A DNA stretch of 34,457 nucleotides from Candidatus Neomarinimicrobiota bacterium (GTDB taxonomy: Bacteria; Fidelibacterota; UBA2242; B5-G15): positions 1 to 34,457 of the forward strand of contig JACDNV010000022.1 of NCBI GenBank assembly GCA_017656425.1, in the 5' to 3' direction. Under the pieces are notes generated by a model. That model made no database searches. It was not told the DNA's origin and saw only the letters and a program-made list of their open reading frames with translations. The first letter of the stretch is position 1; every line of letters starts with the position of its first letter. This document shows positions 1 through 8,344 of the stretch, in pieces. A program made the position numbers and the translations under genes.

Positions 1-155
1 CTTTTGGATCAATGGTATTCTCAGTTTTCCCCGCATGGGGTATGTTTGGAATGGCGTTGTTTATCGGTGTTGGAATGTGTTTTATTACAACGGTTCTGGT
101 AATCCCCGGATTTATAGGATTGATTGAGAGAATAAAAAAAGAAAAAAGTAAATAG
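1..155 (+). CDS. C-terminal end of an RND/MMPL-type membrane transporter (partial)
   Basis: The window opens inside a reading frame that ends with TAG at 153-155; only about 50 residues are visible. They form one long hydrophobic glycine-rich segment, with a run like ALFIGVGMCFITTVLVIPGF, and then a short basic tail (ERIKKEKSK). A last helix with a conserved Pro-Gly/Pro-Ala turn and a lysine-rich cytoplasmic end is the usual close of RND-superfamily/MMPL exporters (lipid, hopanoid or drug export). The N-terminal part lies outside the window, so substrate and subfamily cannot be given. Another polytopic membrane protein remains possible. Confidence 0.5.
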   Translation, partial: FGSMVFSVFPAWGMFGMALFIGVGMCFITTVLVIPGFIGLIERIKKEKSK

Positions 156-536
156 AGAAATAGTTTACCTATAACATTGCTATTCATAATACGCATCCAA
201 TTCAAATTCCAATGGTATAAATAAGGGTATTATTCAACGATTTTTCGCTAAGGAAAATGTACTCGTAATTTCGAAAGGCATAACATTGCCATAATTGTCT
301 TCCCTAACAAGCATTTCGGGCATTTGTTACAGGTTATTAATACGTTTAGCGGTCATATATTTAAAACACATGGTAATTGAACCAAAAATCATTTTTAAAA
401 ATAATTTTTAATATAGCTCTTAACCATACATTAAAAACTCTCATTAATAAAAAACGGTTAGAAACAGTGAACCTAATTCATATTTTGCTAATTATAAATA
501 AAAGTAAGAAATTACGTGATTGATCTCAGCGAGATA
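156..536. other. Intergenic region, no gene seen
   Basis: About 380 very AT-rich bases between the transporter tail and the peptidoglycan-enzyme operon. I see no open frame of useful length, no tRNA-like fold and no strong terminator. The promoter of the downstream gene pair presumably lies in the last 100 bases, but no convincing -35/-10 pair can be pointed to. Confidence 0.5.
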
Positions 537-1799
537 ATGAAAATAAAGTTTTCAATATTTGTCGCTATAAATATTATACTGCAAACACAGAATTTCACTT
601 TTCCATCCAATAAATCCATATATTTTCAGAATATCGTAAATATTAGTAAGGATTCCACCGATGAGATAATCGTAGTTGATAAATCCAAACAATATCTATT
701 TGTGGTGAAAAGTTACCTTGATTCACCTCTTGCCTTTGTCGACTCTTTCAGAGTAACTACCGGTAAAAATAATGGGAATAAAGAACGTGAAGGAGATAAT
801 AAGACTCCAGAAGGAATCTATCGCATCATAGGTAGTATACCCGGTAATCAGTTGCCTCCATTGTATGGTCCTATTGCTTATATTCTCGATTATCCAAACT
901 TTGTAGATAGAATATATGGTAGGACAGGATCGAATATATGGATTCATGGACGGGACAAAGAGATTACAAACTATCAAACAAAAGGCTGTATTTCACTGCA
1001 TAACCATTCAATATTAAGATTATCGAAATACATTAAATTAAACAAAACACTTGTTCTTATCCAGGATACAATACATATTGTAAATGAAGAAAAATATCAG
1101 AACATCACAAATAACTGGAATAAGTATCTATCATCATGGGCTGAAAGCTGGGAAAAAGATACCGCCAGTTATTTCAGATACTACTCAGACAAATTTCGAA
1201 CAAAGAAATTCCACAACTTTAAACAATTCAAAAAATACAAAAGGTACCTGGAAAGAATATACAACTGGAAACATATAGAAATTGGTGAAGCCCTAGTATA
1301 CCAGACAAAATATGAGACTCAGGCAGAATTCTATCAGGAATTCATCTGTCCTAAATTTTACTCAACAGGGATAAAAACAATTCGTATGATACCCGAAGAA
1401 AATGGATGGAAAATTGTAAATGAGGATTTCAGCCCAATAGAGCCTCAGGTTTACATAAAGGATATAGTGAATAAATTTGTAAAAGAGTGGATTGCCGCAT
1501 GGGAGTCAAAAGATATTGAAAAATACATCACATTCTACGATACCAGCTTTAAAGCTGGAGAAATGAACCTTAACGAATGGTATAATTATAAAAAAAGAAT
1601 TTTTGAAAAGGCAAGACGGATTGATATTTCAGCAACAAATTTAAATATTGTATCACCTGAGAAATTTATCTGGAAGGTAACTTTTATACAGAGGTATAAA
1701 TCCAAATCATATTCCGACATAGGGCGAAAAATTCTAATTTTGAAAGGTAAACCTAATAGCTTTAAGATAATCGAGGAAAAATGGGAAAGAATAAAATAA
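537..1799 (+). CDS. Csd6-like L,D-carboxypeptidase/transpeptidase (YkuD domain plus two NTF2-like modules)
   Basis: Predicted periplasmic peptidoglycan enzyme of 420 residues. After an N-terminal signal-like segment (MKIKFSIFVAINI) comes a YkuD/L,D-transpeptidase domain (about 45-185). Its catalytic features are visible: HGR with His137, and TKGCIS with the nucleophile Cys151. Two related C-terminal modules follow (about 195-300 and 305-420). Each opens with a W-x3-W-E-x-K-D/K-D-T pattern and looks like the NTF2-like domain of Helicobacter Csd6, an L,D-carboxypeptidase that trims tetrapeptides to tripeptides and affects cell shape. Csd6 has one such module; here there seem to be two. A GTG start at 516 is possible, but ATG 537 places the signal sequence at the N terminus. 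The stop overlaps the start of the next gene by 19 bases, so the two are co-transcribed. A crosslinking transpeptidase role cannot be excluded. Confidence 0.8.
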   Translation: MKIKFSIFVAINIILQTQNFTFPSNKSIYFQNIVNISKDSTDEIIVVDKSKQYLFVVKSYLDSPLAFVDSFRVTTGKNNGNKEREGDNKTPEGIYRIIGSIPGNQLPPLYGPIAYILDYPNFVDRIYGRTGSNIWIHGRDKEITNYQTKGCISLHNHSILRLSKYIKLNKTLVLIQDTIHIVNEEKYQNITNNWNKYLSSWAESWEKDTASYFRYYSDKFRTKKFHNFKQFKKYKRYLERIYNWKHIEIGEALVYQTKYETQAEFYQEFICPKFYSTGIKTIRMIPEENGWKIVNEDFSPIEPQVYIKDIVNKFVKEWIAAWESKDIEKYITFYDTSFKAGEMNLNEWYNYKKRIFEKARRIDISATNLNIVSPEKFIWKVTFIQRYKSKSYSDIGRKILILKGKPNSFKIIEEKWERIK

Positions 1800-3220
1800 T
1801 AATTTCTGCCATAATCATTTTACTTTTCAACTGCGTAATACGTGCAGAAAAAAAGATTAGACCCTATAAAGAACACCTGGTTTATTTTAAAAATACTCCC
1901 AATGAACTCAATGTCTATAAACTATATGGCAGACAGGATGGGAAAACAGTATTTATCCTGGGTGGTATCCAAGGCGACGAGCCGGGTGGTTTTCTATCAG
2001 CTGATCTTTATCCAGACCTTGTTCTTGAAAAGGGAAATTTGATTATCATACCGCGTGCAAATTTTCATTCCATAATTCTGAATAAAAGAGGCGTAAATGG
2101 AGATATGAATAGAAAATTCCAGAATAATAAACCTAAGGATGTAGATGACCAGATTGTCAATCTAATAAAGCAGTTCATGTCCGAGTCTGATCTATTTTTA
2201 AATCTTCACGATGGATGGGGATTCTACAGGGACGAGTATATTGATGAGATGAGAAATCCATATAGATTCGGACAGTCGGTCATTGCAGATGCAGATTTTT
2301 ATGTAAAAGAAAACGGTGATACAATATCTCTTAAGAAAATGGCAGATACTGTTATCGAAAAGGTAAACAAAAAAATAATTAATCCAGAACACCACTTCCA
2401 TTTTATGAATACAAGGACAAACGAACCGAATACACCATTCGCTGATCAGCGAAAGTCAGCTACATTTTTTGCTCTGACAAATTATAATATACCTGCTTTT
2501 GGAATCGAGACCTCCAAAAACCTTAAGGACCTGGAACTTAAAATAAGGTATCACAATTACGTTATAAATGAGTTTTTAAACCTTATGGGTGTAGAACCTG
2601 AACATCCGGCAATTCTTTATGAACCACCAAGACTGATTTATGCTATGATAGTTGTCAATGACAGATTCCCAAATATGGTGATTGATGGCTCAGTGTTAAA
2701 TCTATACAAAGGTGATAATATCAAAGTAACGCATATTGAATCCAACTACAAAAGAGGACTGACGTGTGATATCTTAAATGTTGGTAGCGAGCAGGACTAC
2801 ATGAAAGATTTTGAAATAACACAAACAACGAAGATAATTTTCAGGAAGGATAATTTTAACATTGGCGAGGTGGGGATAAATGTAAACGAAATGAGGACCG
2901 ATTATGTGGTCTTTTTAACCGAGGTTAATGGTAAAAAACAGCTGTTCTTTCAGAATGACACCTTGAAAATACATAGAGGAGACAAATTAAGAATTATAAA
3001 TGTATTGATTGATGGTATGGAAAGTACATCTCTGACTGTAAATCTAAAAGGATTTGTACCAAACGTCAAATACAATACCGGCGAGGATAGAGGATATCTT
3101 ATAGATACCGGCAATCTTTACTGGAAAAAATACTCATTATACGGAATGGGGAAAGTCTATCCAATCGTCGTGACCCGTGGAGCAAAGGAAGTCGCAAAAG
3201 CATTTTTAAGATTACAGTAA
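1781..3220 (+). CDS. Csd4-like M14/M99 metallocarboxypeptidase
   Basis: Secreted 479-residue zinc carboxypeptidase of the M99 branch of M14. Residues 1-22 are a signal peptide ending in Arg-Ala. The metal site reads GGIQGDEPGG (Gln64, Glu67) and NLHDGWGF (His143). The catalytic glutamate is probably Glu243 in FGIETSK. Gln in place of the first His is the hallmark of H. pylori Csd4, which removes the terminal D-residue from muramyl tripeptides during helical-shape formation. The domain is followed by a C-terminal beta-rich half (about 275-479) with repeated hydrophobic strands, as in Csd4 relatives. The gene starts 19 bases inside the Csd6-like gene. Product exchange (tetra- to tri- to dipeptide) is the natural inference for the pair. 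Family assignment is firm; a role in shape is inferred. Confidence 0.85.
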   Translation: MGKNKIIISAIIILLFNCVIRAEKKIRPYKEHLVYFKNTPNELNVYKLYGRQDGKTVFILGGIQGDEPGGFLSADLYPDLVLEKGNLIIIPRANFHSIILNKRGVNGDMNRKFQNNKPKDVDDQIVNLIKQFMSESDLFLNLHDGWGFYRDEYIDEMRNPYRFGQSVIADADFYVKENGDTISLKKMADTVIEKVNKKIINPEHHFHFMNTRTNEPNTPFADQRKSATFFALTNYNIPAFGIETSKNLKDLELKIRYHNYVINEFLNLMGVEPEHPAILYEPPRLIYAMIVVNDRFPNMVIDGSVLNLYKGDNIKVTHIESNYKRGLTCDILNVGSEQDYMKDFEITQTTKIIFRKDNFNIGEVGINVNEMRTDYVVFLTEVNGKKQLFFQNDTLKIHRGDKLRIINVLIDGMESTSLTVNLKGFVPNVKYNTGEDRGYLIDTGNLYWKKYSLYGMGKVYPIVVTRGAKEVAKAFLRLQ

Positions 3221-3307
3221 GTTTAGAAAAGTTACCAGATTTAGATTGACATTAGCAGAGTGTAAAATTAAATTCGAAGGCTTTAAAATATAGAGGGTGA
3301 TAATATT

Positions 3308-5224
3308 ATGTTTAGAAAAACAACTATCAGATTCATTATAATAGGAATATTACTGCTACTGGCTTCATATTCCCTTTACTGGACGATTGCCTACCATACG
3401 ATGGATGAATCTAAAAAGGAAAAACTACAGGCAGAAGGAAAACTGGACAAGTTCATAGATCGATCAATGAAAATGGGACTTGATCTACAGGGTGGGATGC
3501 ACATTGTTCTTGAATTGAATCTGCCAAAATTGATTGAAAGCATTGCTACCAATAAAACACCTGAATTCTATGACGCATTAAATAAGGCAACTGAGGAATA
3601 CAAAGCAACAGAAAGAGATTTCTTTGACATACTTTTGAATAAAGCCAACGAGAAAAATTTAAGGCTTATTAGGCATTTTACAAACAGAGGTTTCAAGAAC
3701 AACGAAATCATAGATAACCTCAGAAATGAAGCAAAAGATGCTGTATCAAGAGCCCTCGAAATTATTCGTAATCGTGTTGACCAGTTTGGGGTATCAGAAC
3801 CGACAATTCAAAGAGCGGGGCAATACAGGATAATTGTCGAACTTGCCGGAGTTCAGGATCCCGAAAGAGCAAGAAAGATTATACAGAGCACTGCACTCCT
3901 TGAATTTTATTTATTAAAAGATCCCTCTATCACTCAAAAATTCATCGAAGCCGTCGATAACTATTTAAAAACAGGGAAAAAAGAAGATGTATCCATAGAT
4001 ACATCAAAAGCAATAGATACTACGGAAATTGAATTAAAAGAGGCAAAGGAAAAAGCTATCTCTGTCTCGGAACTGCTCGGAAAAACACCACTTGCTGAAG
4101 AAACCCTAACCGATACAGCAGACACAACTGTCATTGTTGATCAGGAGCTGCTCGGTGAGAGACCTTTCTCATCTCTCTTAAGAAATGTCGGAGGTATGAT
4201 TGGTGTACCTGAGAAAAACGTCCCTGTAGTTAAAAGAATTCTTAGCGATCCAGAAGTGCAAAAATTATTACCATACGATTCAAAAATTTTGTGGTCTGCA
4301 AAACCCGAAAGACTGACTCTTGCAGATGGTACCACTTCTAATTTTTATCTACTTTATCACGTTGATCGGGAAGCAGCAATGCAGGGCAAATACATTACCG
4401 ATGCCAGAGCAACTATCGGAGGAAGCGGTACACAAACCGCAGGGCAACCTGTAGTAAATCTAAACATGAATTCTGAAGGGGCAAGAATCTGGGCAAGAGT
4501 TACTGGATCAAATATTGGTAAGAGATTGGCAATAGTGCTCGATGATAAGGTTTATATCGCACCTGTCATTAGGACAAAAATAGCAAATGGTGCATCTGTC
4601 ATTGAAGGTCTCGAAGGTATGAATGAGGCAAAGGACATAGCAATCGTATTAAGGGCCGGTGCACTTCCAGCTCCTGTTGATATAATTGAGGAAAGGACTG
4701 TTGGACCATCCTTAGGGCGTGATTCGATTAATATGGGTGTAAAACTTGGTATAATTGCCTTTGTAATAGTAATAATTTTTATGACTTTTTATTATAAACT
4801 TTCTGGGCTCTTAGCAGACCTGGCATTGCTTTTAAACCTCGTCTTTGTACTTGCTATTATGAGCGCTTTCAAAGCCACTCTGACATTTCCTGGTATAGCT
4901 GGTTTGATACTGACTGTAGGAATGGCTGTAGATGCAAATGTACTAATATTTGAAAGAATAAGAGAAGAGCTCGATAGAGGTAAGACAGTAAGATCTGCAA
5001 TAGACAGCGGCTATGCCAGAGCCCTCTCTGCAATATTGGATGCCAATATTACGACACTACTTACTGCTCTTATTCTAATGCAATTCGGAACAGGCCCGAT
5101 CAAAGGATTCGCAGTAACACTATTTTGGGGTATACTATCTAGCTTATTCACCGCGATATTCGTAACCAGAACTATATTTAATTATATAACCGAGAAAAGA
5201 GTGTTAAAATCATTAAGCATATAA
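3308..5224 (+). CDS. secD: Protein translocase subunit SecD
   Basis: SecD (638 residues) works with SecF in the inner membrane, using the proton gradient to pull preproteins through SecYEG on the periplasmic side. The first helix is at about 8-28, followed by the conserved GLDLQGGMHIVLEL motif and a large periplasmic part. The part includes an insertion at about 215-290 rich in Thr/Ser/Glu and a P1-head-like region. Five C-terminal helices carry GMAVDANVLIFERIREEL, the signature of SecD TM4-TM5. The start has a good ribosome site (GAGGGTGAT) ending 6 bases before ATG 3308. secF begins 13 bases after the stop. The 87-base gap upstream is the likely promoter region. Assignment is secure. Confidence 0.97.
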   Translation: MFRKTTIRFIIIGILLLLASYSLYWTIAYHTMDESKKEKLQAEGKLDKFIDRSMKMGLDLQGGMHIVLELNLPKLIESIATNKTPEFYDALNKATEEYKATERDFFDILLNKANEKNLRLIRHFTNRGFKNNEIIDNLRNEAKDAVSRALEIIRNRVDQFGVSEPTIQRAGQYRIIVELAGVQDPERARKIIQSTALLEFYLLKDPSITQKFIEAVDNYLKTGKKEDVSIDTSKAIDTTEIELKEAKEKAISVSELLGKTPLAEETLTDTADTTVIVDQELLGERPFSSLLRNVGGMIGVPEKNVPVVKRILSDPEVQKLLPYDSKILWSAKPERLTLADGTTSNFYLLYHVDREAAMQGKYITDARATIGGSGTQTAGQPVVNLNMNSEGARIWARVTGSNIGKRLAIVLDDKVYIAPVIRTKIANGASVIEGLEGMNEAKDIAIVLRAGALPAPVDIIEERTVGPSLGRDSINMGVKLGIIAFVIVIIFMTFYYKLSGLLADLALLLNLVFVLAIMSAFKATLTFPGIAGLILTVGMAVDANVLIFERIREELDRGKTVRSAIDSGYARALSAILDANITTLLTALILMQFGTGPIKGFAVTLFWGILSSLFTAIFVTRTIFNYITEKRVLKSLSI

Positions 5225-5237
5225 AGTAGGGATAAAT

Positions 5238-6134
5238 ATGAGATTATTAAAAACTACCAATATCAACTTTTTAAAATACAGTCGAATTGCCGCTATCATT
5301 TCTCTTTCATTCCTAACAATCTCTGTCATTTCAGTTTTCTTCGTGCGTGGGTTGAACTATGGAATTGATTTCAAAGGTGGAGTGCTGGTTCAGGTACGAT
5401 TTGAAAATCCAATAACAACTGCAGAAATAAGATCGATTTTTTCTGAAAACAATCTTGGAGATGCAATAATTCAAAAATCAAATGAAACAAATGAATTTAT
5501 CATAAGGCTTGAGAAACCACAAGGCTCAGAAAATATAAGAGAAAAGATATCGGAAATTTTATCGAAAATAGAAAATAATAAGTTTGAAATACGAAAAGCT
5601 GACCAGGTAGGTCCGAAAATTGGAAAAGAGCTCAGAAAAAAGGCTTTACTGGCAATAATCTCAGCTCTTTTCGTAATTGGGGTATATATTACGATTAGAT
5701 TCCAGGTAAGATATGCAATAGGTGCCGTCGTTGCTCTTGCGCATGATGTACTTTTTACGCTCGGTATTTTCTCTCTGACACAGCTGGAAATTTCACTATC
5801 AACAGTGGCAGCATTCCTCACAATTGTTGGATATTCTCTAAATGATACAATTGTAATTTATGACCGAATACGCGAAAACATTAGACTCTTAAAACGTGAA
5901 ACACTTCCAAATGTTATAAATAAAAGTTTAAACGACACGTTAAGCAGAACAATTATAACTTCATTTACAACATTTATTGCGGTCTTTGTTCTATCCTTCG
6001 CGCCTGGTGAGATAAAAGTATTTTCAATAGCGATGATATGTGGAGTCATGGTTGGTACATATTCTTCGATATATATTGCCTCACCAGTTGTTATCTATTT
6101 TTATAACAGATTTAAAGCGAAGAAAAGAAAGTAA
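5238..6134 (+). CDS. secF: Protein translocase subunit SecF
   Basis: SecF (298 residues) pairs with SecD. Visible landmarks are the first transmembrane helix (about 16-36), the GIDFKGGVLVQVRF motif just after it, a short periplasmic domain with IGKELRKKA before TM2, and the C-terminal helices with ALAHDVLFTLGIFS and GYSLNDTIVIYDRIREN. The protein ends in a basic tail (RFKAKKRK). A weak AGTAGGG precedes the ATG. The next gene, purA, starts only 2 bases after the stop, so secD, secF and purA form one transcription unit. Separate SecD and SecF proteins, rather than a fusion, are encoded. Confidence 0.97.
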   Translation: MRLLKTTNINFLKYSRIAAIISLSFLTISVISVFFVRGLNYGIDFKGGVLVQVRFENPITTAEIRSIFSENNLGDAIIQKSNETNEFIIRLEKPQGSENIREKISEILSKIENNKFEIRKADQVGPKIGKELRKKALLAIISALFVIGVYITIRFQVRYAIGAVVALAHDVLFTLGIFSLTQLEISLSTVAAFLTIVGYSLNDTIVIYDRIRENIRLLKRETLPNVINKSLNDTLSRTIITSFTTFIAVFVLSFAPGEIKVFSIAMICGVMVGTYSSIYIASPVVIYFYNRFKAKKRK

Positions 6135-6136
6135 TA

Positions 6137-7390
6137 ATGCCAGTAACAGCCGTTATCGGTGGACAGTGGGGTGATGAGGGTAAAGGAAAGATTATTGATT
6201 ATCTCTCCTGTGACGCAGATATAGTTGCAAGGTTTCAGGGTGGCTCAAACGCCGGTCATACAATACAAATTAAAGATAAAGAGATAATTCTTCACCAGAT
6301 CCCCAGTGGTATCCTTAGAAAGAGCATTACATGTATCCTCGGAAACGGTATGGTAATCGATCCTGTCAATCTCGTTAGAGAAATAAAAGATGTTGAAACT
6401 ATTGGTATAAATACAACAGGAAGATTATTCCTTTCTTTAAATGCTCATATAGTCACTCCTATACATAAATTTCTGGATGCATATTGGGAAAATAAGGCAG
6501 GTAACAGAGCAATTGGCACAACAAAAAGGGGCATTGGCCCAGCCTATACCGATAAAATCAAGAGATGTGGAATTAGGGTGAGAGATCTGAAAAACAGGGA
6601 AAATCTAAGGGAAAAGGTCCAGAACCAGCTGGATTATTTAAAACTATTAGATAATATTTCCAACGAGGATATAGAGGGTATTCAAAAAGAACTTGAGCCG
6701 TTTTTTGAAAGCTGTGAACAGATAAAACACCTTGCAGCTGATACATTTAGTATTATTCATAAACACATTGAAAATGGGAGTAACATTTTACTTGAAGGTG
6801 CTCAGGGCACACTTCTTGATATAGACCATGGCTCCTATCCTTTTGTAACTTCTTCAAACACAATATCGGGAAATATTTGTGCAGGACTTGGAATCTCGCC
6901 AAAGGATATTGACAAAATTATAGGAGTATTTAAGGCTTATAACACAAGGGTTGGTGCTGGTCCATTTCCCACAGAGCAGTTAAATGAATACGGGGAATAT
7001 TTACAGCAAAAAGGCTACGAATTCGGAGCCACTACAAGAAGGAAACGTCGGTGCGGATGGTTCGATGCTGAACTAGCAAGATTTGCCGTTAAAGTTAATG
7101 GGGTTGATTACATCGCTTTAACAAAACTGGATGTGCTCGATGAACTTGATGAAATAAAAATATGTACCCACTATGAAAATGGTCGATACCCTGAGGTCTA
7201 TTTAGAAGATGCCAAACCAGTATATATCTCACTTCCTGGGTGGAAAAAGTCCATTAAGCAAATAAAAGAGTTTGATAAACTACCAGCAGAGACAATAAAT
7301 TACATAAAAAAGATAGAAGAACTGCTATCAGTTCCAATTAAAATAGTTTCGACCGGTAAAGAGAGAGAAGAGATAATTTTTATCGATTAA
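6137..7390 (+). CDS. purA: Adenylosuccinate synthetase
   Basis: Cytosolic enzyme joining IMP and aspartate with GTP to make adenylosuccinate, the first committed step to AMP. The protein is 417 residues, normal for bacterial PurA. Signature motifs are all present: GGQWGDEGKGKIIDYLS (P-loop with catalytic Asp), GGSNAGHT (catalytic His), TTKRGIGPAYTDK, EGAQGTLLDIDHGSYPFVTS, NTRVGAGPFPTE, TTRRKRRCGWFD (IMP-binding arginines) and TKLDVLDELDEIKIC (GTP/guanine site). It follows secF at 2 bases and therefore probably relies on translational coupling. No clear terminator follows before the tRNA gene 96 bases downstream. Confidence 0.97.
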   Translation: MPVTAVIGGQWGDEGKGKIIDYLSCDADIVARFQGGSNAGHTIQIKDKEIILHQIPSGILRKSITCILGNGMVIDPVNLVREIKDVETIGINTTGRLFLSLNAHIVTPIHKFLDAYWENKAGNRAIGTTKRGIGPAYTDKIKRCGIRVRDLKNRENLREKVQNQLDYLKLLDNISNEDIEGIQKELEPFFESCEQIKHLAADTFSIIHKHIENGSNILLEGAQGTLLDIDHGSYPFVTSSNTISGNICAGLGISPKDIDKIIGVFKAYNTRVGAGPFPTEQLNEYGEYLQQKGYEFGATTRRKRRCGWFDAELARFAVKVNGVDYIALTKLDVLDELDEIKICTHYENGRYPEVYLEDAKPVYISLPGWKKSIKQIKEFDKLPAETINYIKKIEELLSVPIKIVSTGKEREEIIFID

Positions 7391-7486
7391 TAAGTAGGAT
7401 TTTAGGATAAATAAACCTAAAAAATGGAGACTAATTATACCTTGCTCAAGCTTTTTAAAATATTTAAATTTGCTTCGCTTTTTAAT

Positions 7487-7560
7487 GGAGCCGTAGTTCA
7501 ACCGGTTAGAGCGCCGGCCTGTCACGCCGGAGGTTGCGGGTTCGAGCCCCGTCGGCTCCG
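7487..7560 (+). tRNA. tRNA-Asp (anticodon GTC)
   Basis: A complete 74-nt cloverleaf. The acceptor stem GGAGCCG (7487-7493) pairs with CGGCTCC (7553-7559), with G7560 as discriminator. The anticodon stem CCGGC/GCCGG (7514-7518/7526-7530) closes a 7-base loop with GTC at 7521-7523. The T arm is GCGGG/CCCGT with a TTCGAGC loop. CCA is not encoded. The gene sits 96 bases after purA and marks the left edge of the accessory island. Its 3' end is copied twice just downstream. Confidence 0.97.
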
Positions 7561-7798
7561 CTATTTCTTAAGTGAATATCCTTAACACTATACGTATATA
7601 TTATACCCCAAAAAATAAACACACCGGAGGTTGCGGGTTCTCCCTTAGGGATCTCTTCGAGAGAGCCCCGTCGGCTCCGCTATTTCTTAAATGAATATCC
7701 TTAACACTATACGTATATATTATACCTTAAAAAATAACCACACCGGAGGTTGCGGGTTCTCCCATAGGGATCTCTTCGAGAGAGCCCCGTCGGCTCCG
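7561..7798 (+). repeat. Two tandem 119-nt units carrying modified copies of the tRNA-Asp 3' end
   Basis: Units at 7561-7679 and 7680-7798 are nearly identical. Each has a 60-nt AT-rich spacer (CTATTTCTTAA...TATACGTATATATTATACC) and then the last part of the tRNA-Asp gene from the anticodon-stem 3' side through the T arm and acceptor strand to the discriminator. In both, about 22 bases are inserted in the T loop. These bases can form two small hairpins, TCCC-TTA-GGGA and TCTCT-TCG-AGAGA. In unit 2 the first hairpin loop is ATA instead of TTA, leaving the stem intact. The spacer also follows the real tRNA, so the array reads tRNA, spacer, partial copy, spacer, partial copy. A third unit starts (CT) and stops. 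Confidence 0.9.
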
Positions 7799-7870
7799 CT
7801 AAGACAATAACAATAACATTACCCAAAGCTAATAGATATAAATATCATAGGTTGTAGTCCTTTAAAAGAA

Positions 7871-8293
7871 GCTGATACTTCCAATCCGTAAAACTCTTGT
7901 AAATGCTCTTGTATATCACGAACAATCCCTTTCGCGTATAAAGAAAGAATCTTGCCCTCCAATTCACTAAATTCTCGCTGATATTTGGGTATCAAAACTG
8001 GCTCAAATTCTCCGTGCCTATCCCGTTGAACTTCAATGTCAACCTTGCCAAATTCACTTTTCGGCTGCTCGCTGCTGCTACCATTACGATAATTCGTCGT
8101 TTTGTTACCTCACTTATTGTAAGTTCATAACCTAAAATTATATATAAGTTCCTCCTGTAAAAGCTGATCAATAAGTTTCTTTACCAGTCTCTTAATAAGA
8201 CCATTTTTACCCACTAAATCATCAATTGTTCTAAAATCTCTTAAATTACTCTCAAGTTGATCAATAATAGCTCTCTCCAACTTCATTTTCCAT
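7871..8293 (-). pseudogene. IS256-family transposase, N-terminal fragment, frameshifted
   Basis: Read on the - strand, ATG 8286 gives MKLERAIIDQ... with VGKNGLIKRLVKKLIDQLLQ and then a TGA. The family homology resumes in a shifted frame with SEFGKVDIEVQRDRHGEFEP, PKYQREFSELEGKILSLYAK and RDIQEHLQEFYGLEVS. These are the classic N-terminal motifs of IS256/mutator transposases (R-N-G, E-V-P-R-D-R, F-P, I-L-S-L-Y-A-K-G, I-Q-E-H-L). Two residues are missing from the KGMSTRDI-equivalent, and homology stops at about 7871. The whole DDE catalytic domain is therefore absent. A short end-like motif lies upstream at 8331-8345. Confidence 0.8.
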
Positions 8294-8344
8294 GCCCCCG
8301 TTAACTATGTTTAATCATATAATTCCGGAAGGTATTTACATAAG

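Noticed and set aside
5471-5821. 116-residue frame on the - strand
   Set aside because: Antisense shadow of secF, which is unambiguous.
7487-7798. Possible CRISPR-like array because of the repeated units
   Set aside because: Units are 119 nt, have no unique spacers between short repeats, and are clearly derived from the adjacent tRNA gene. No cas-like gene is near.
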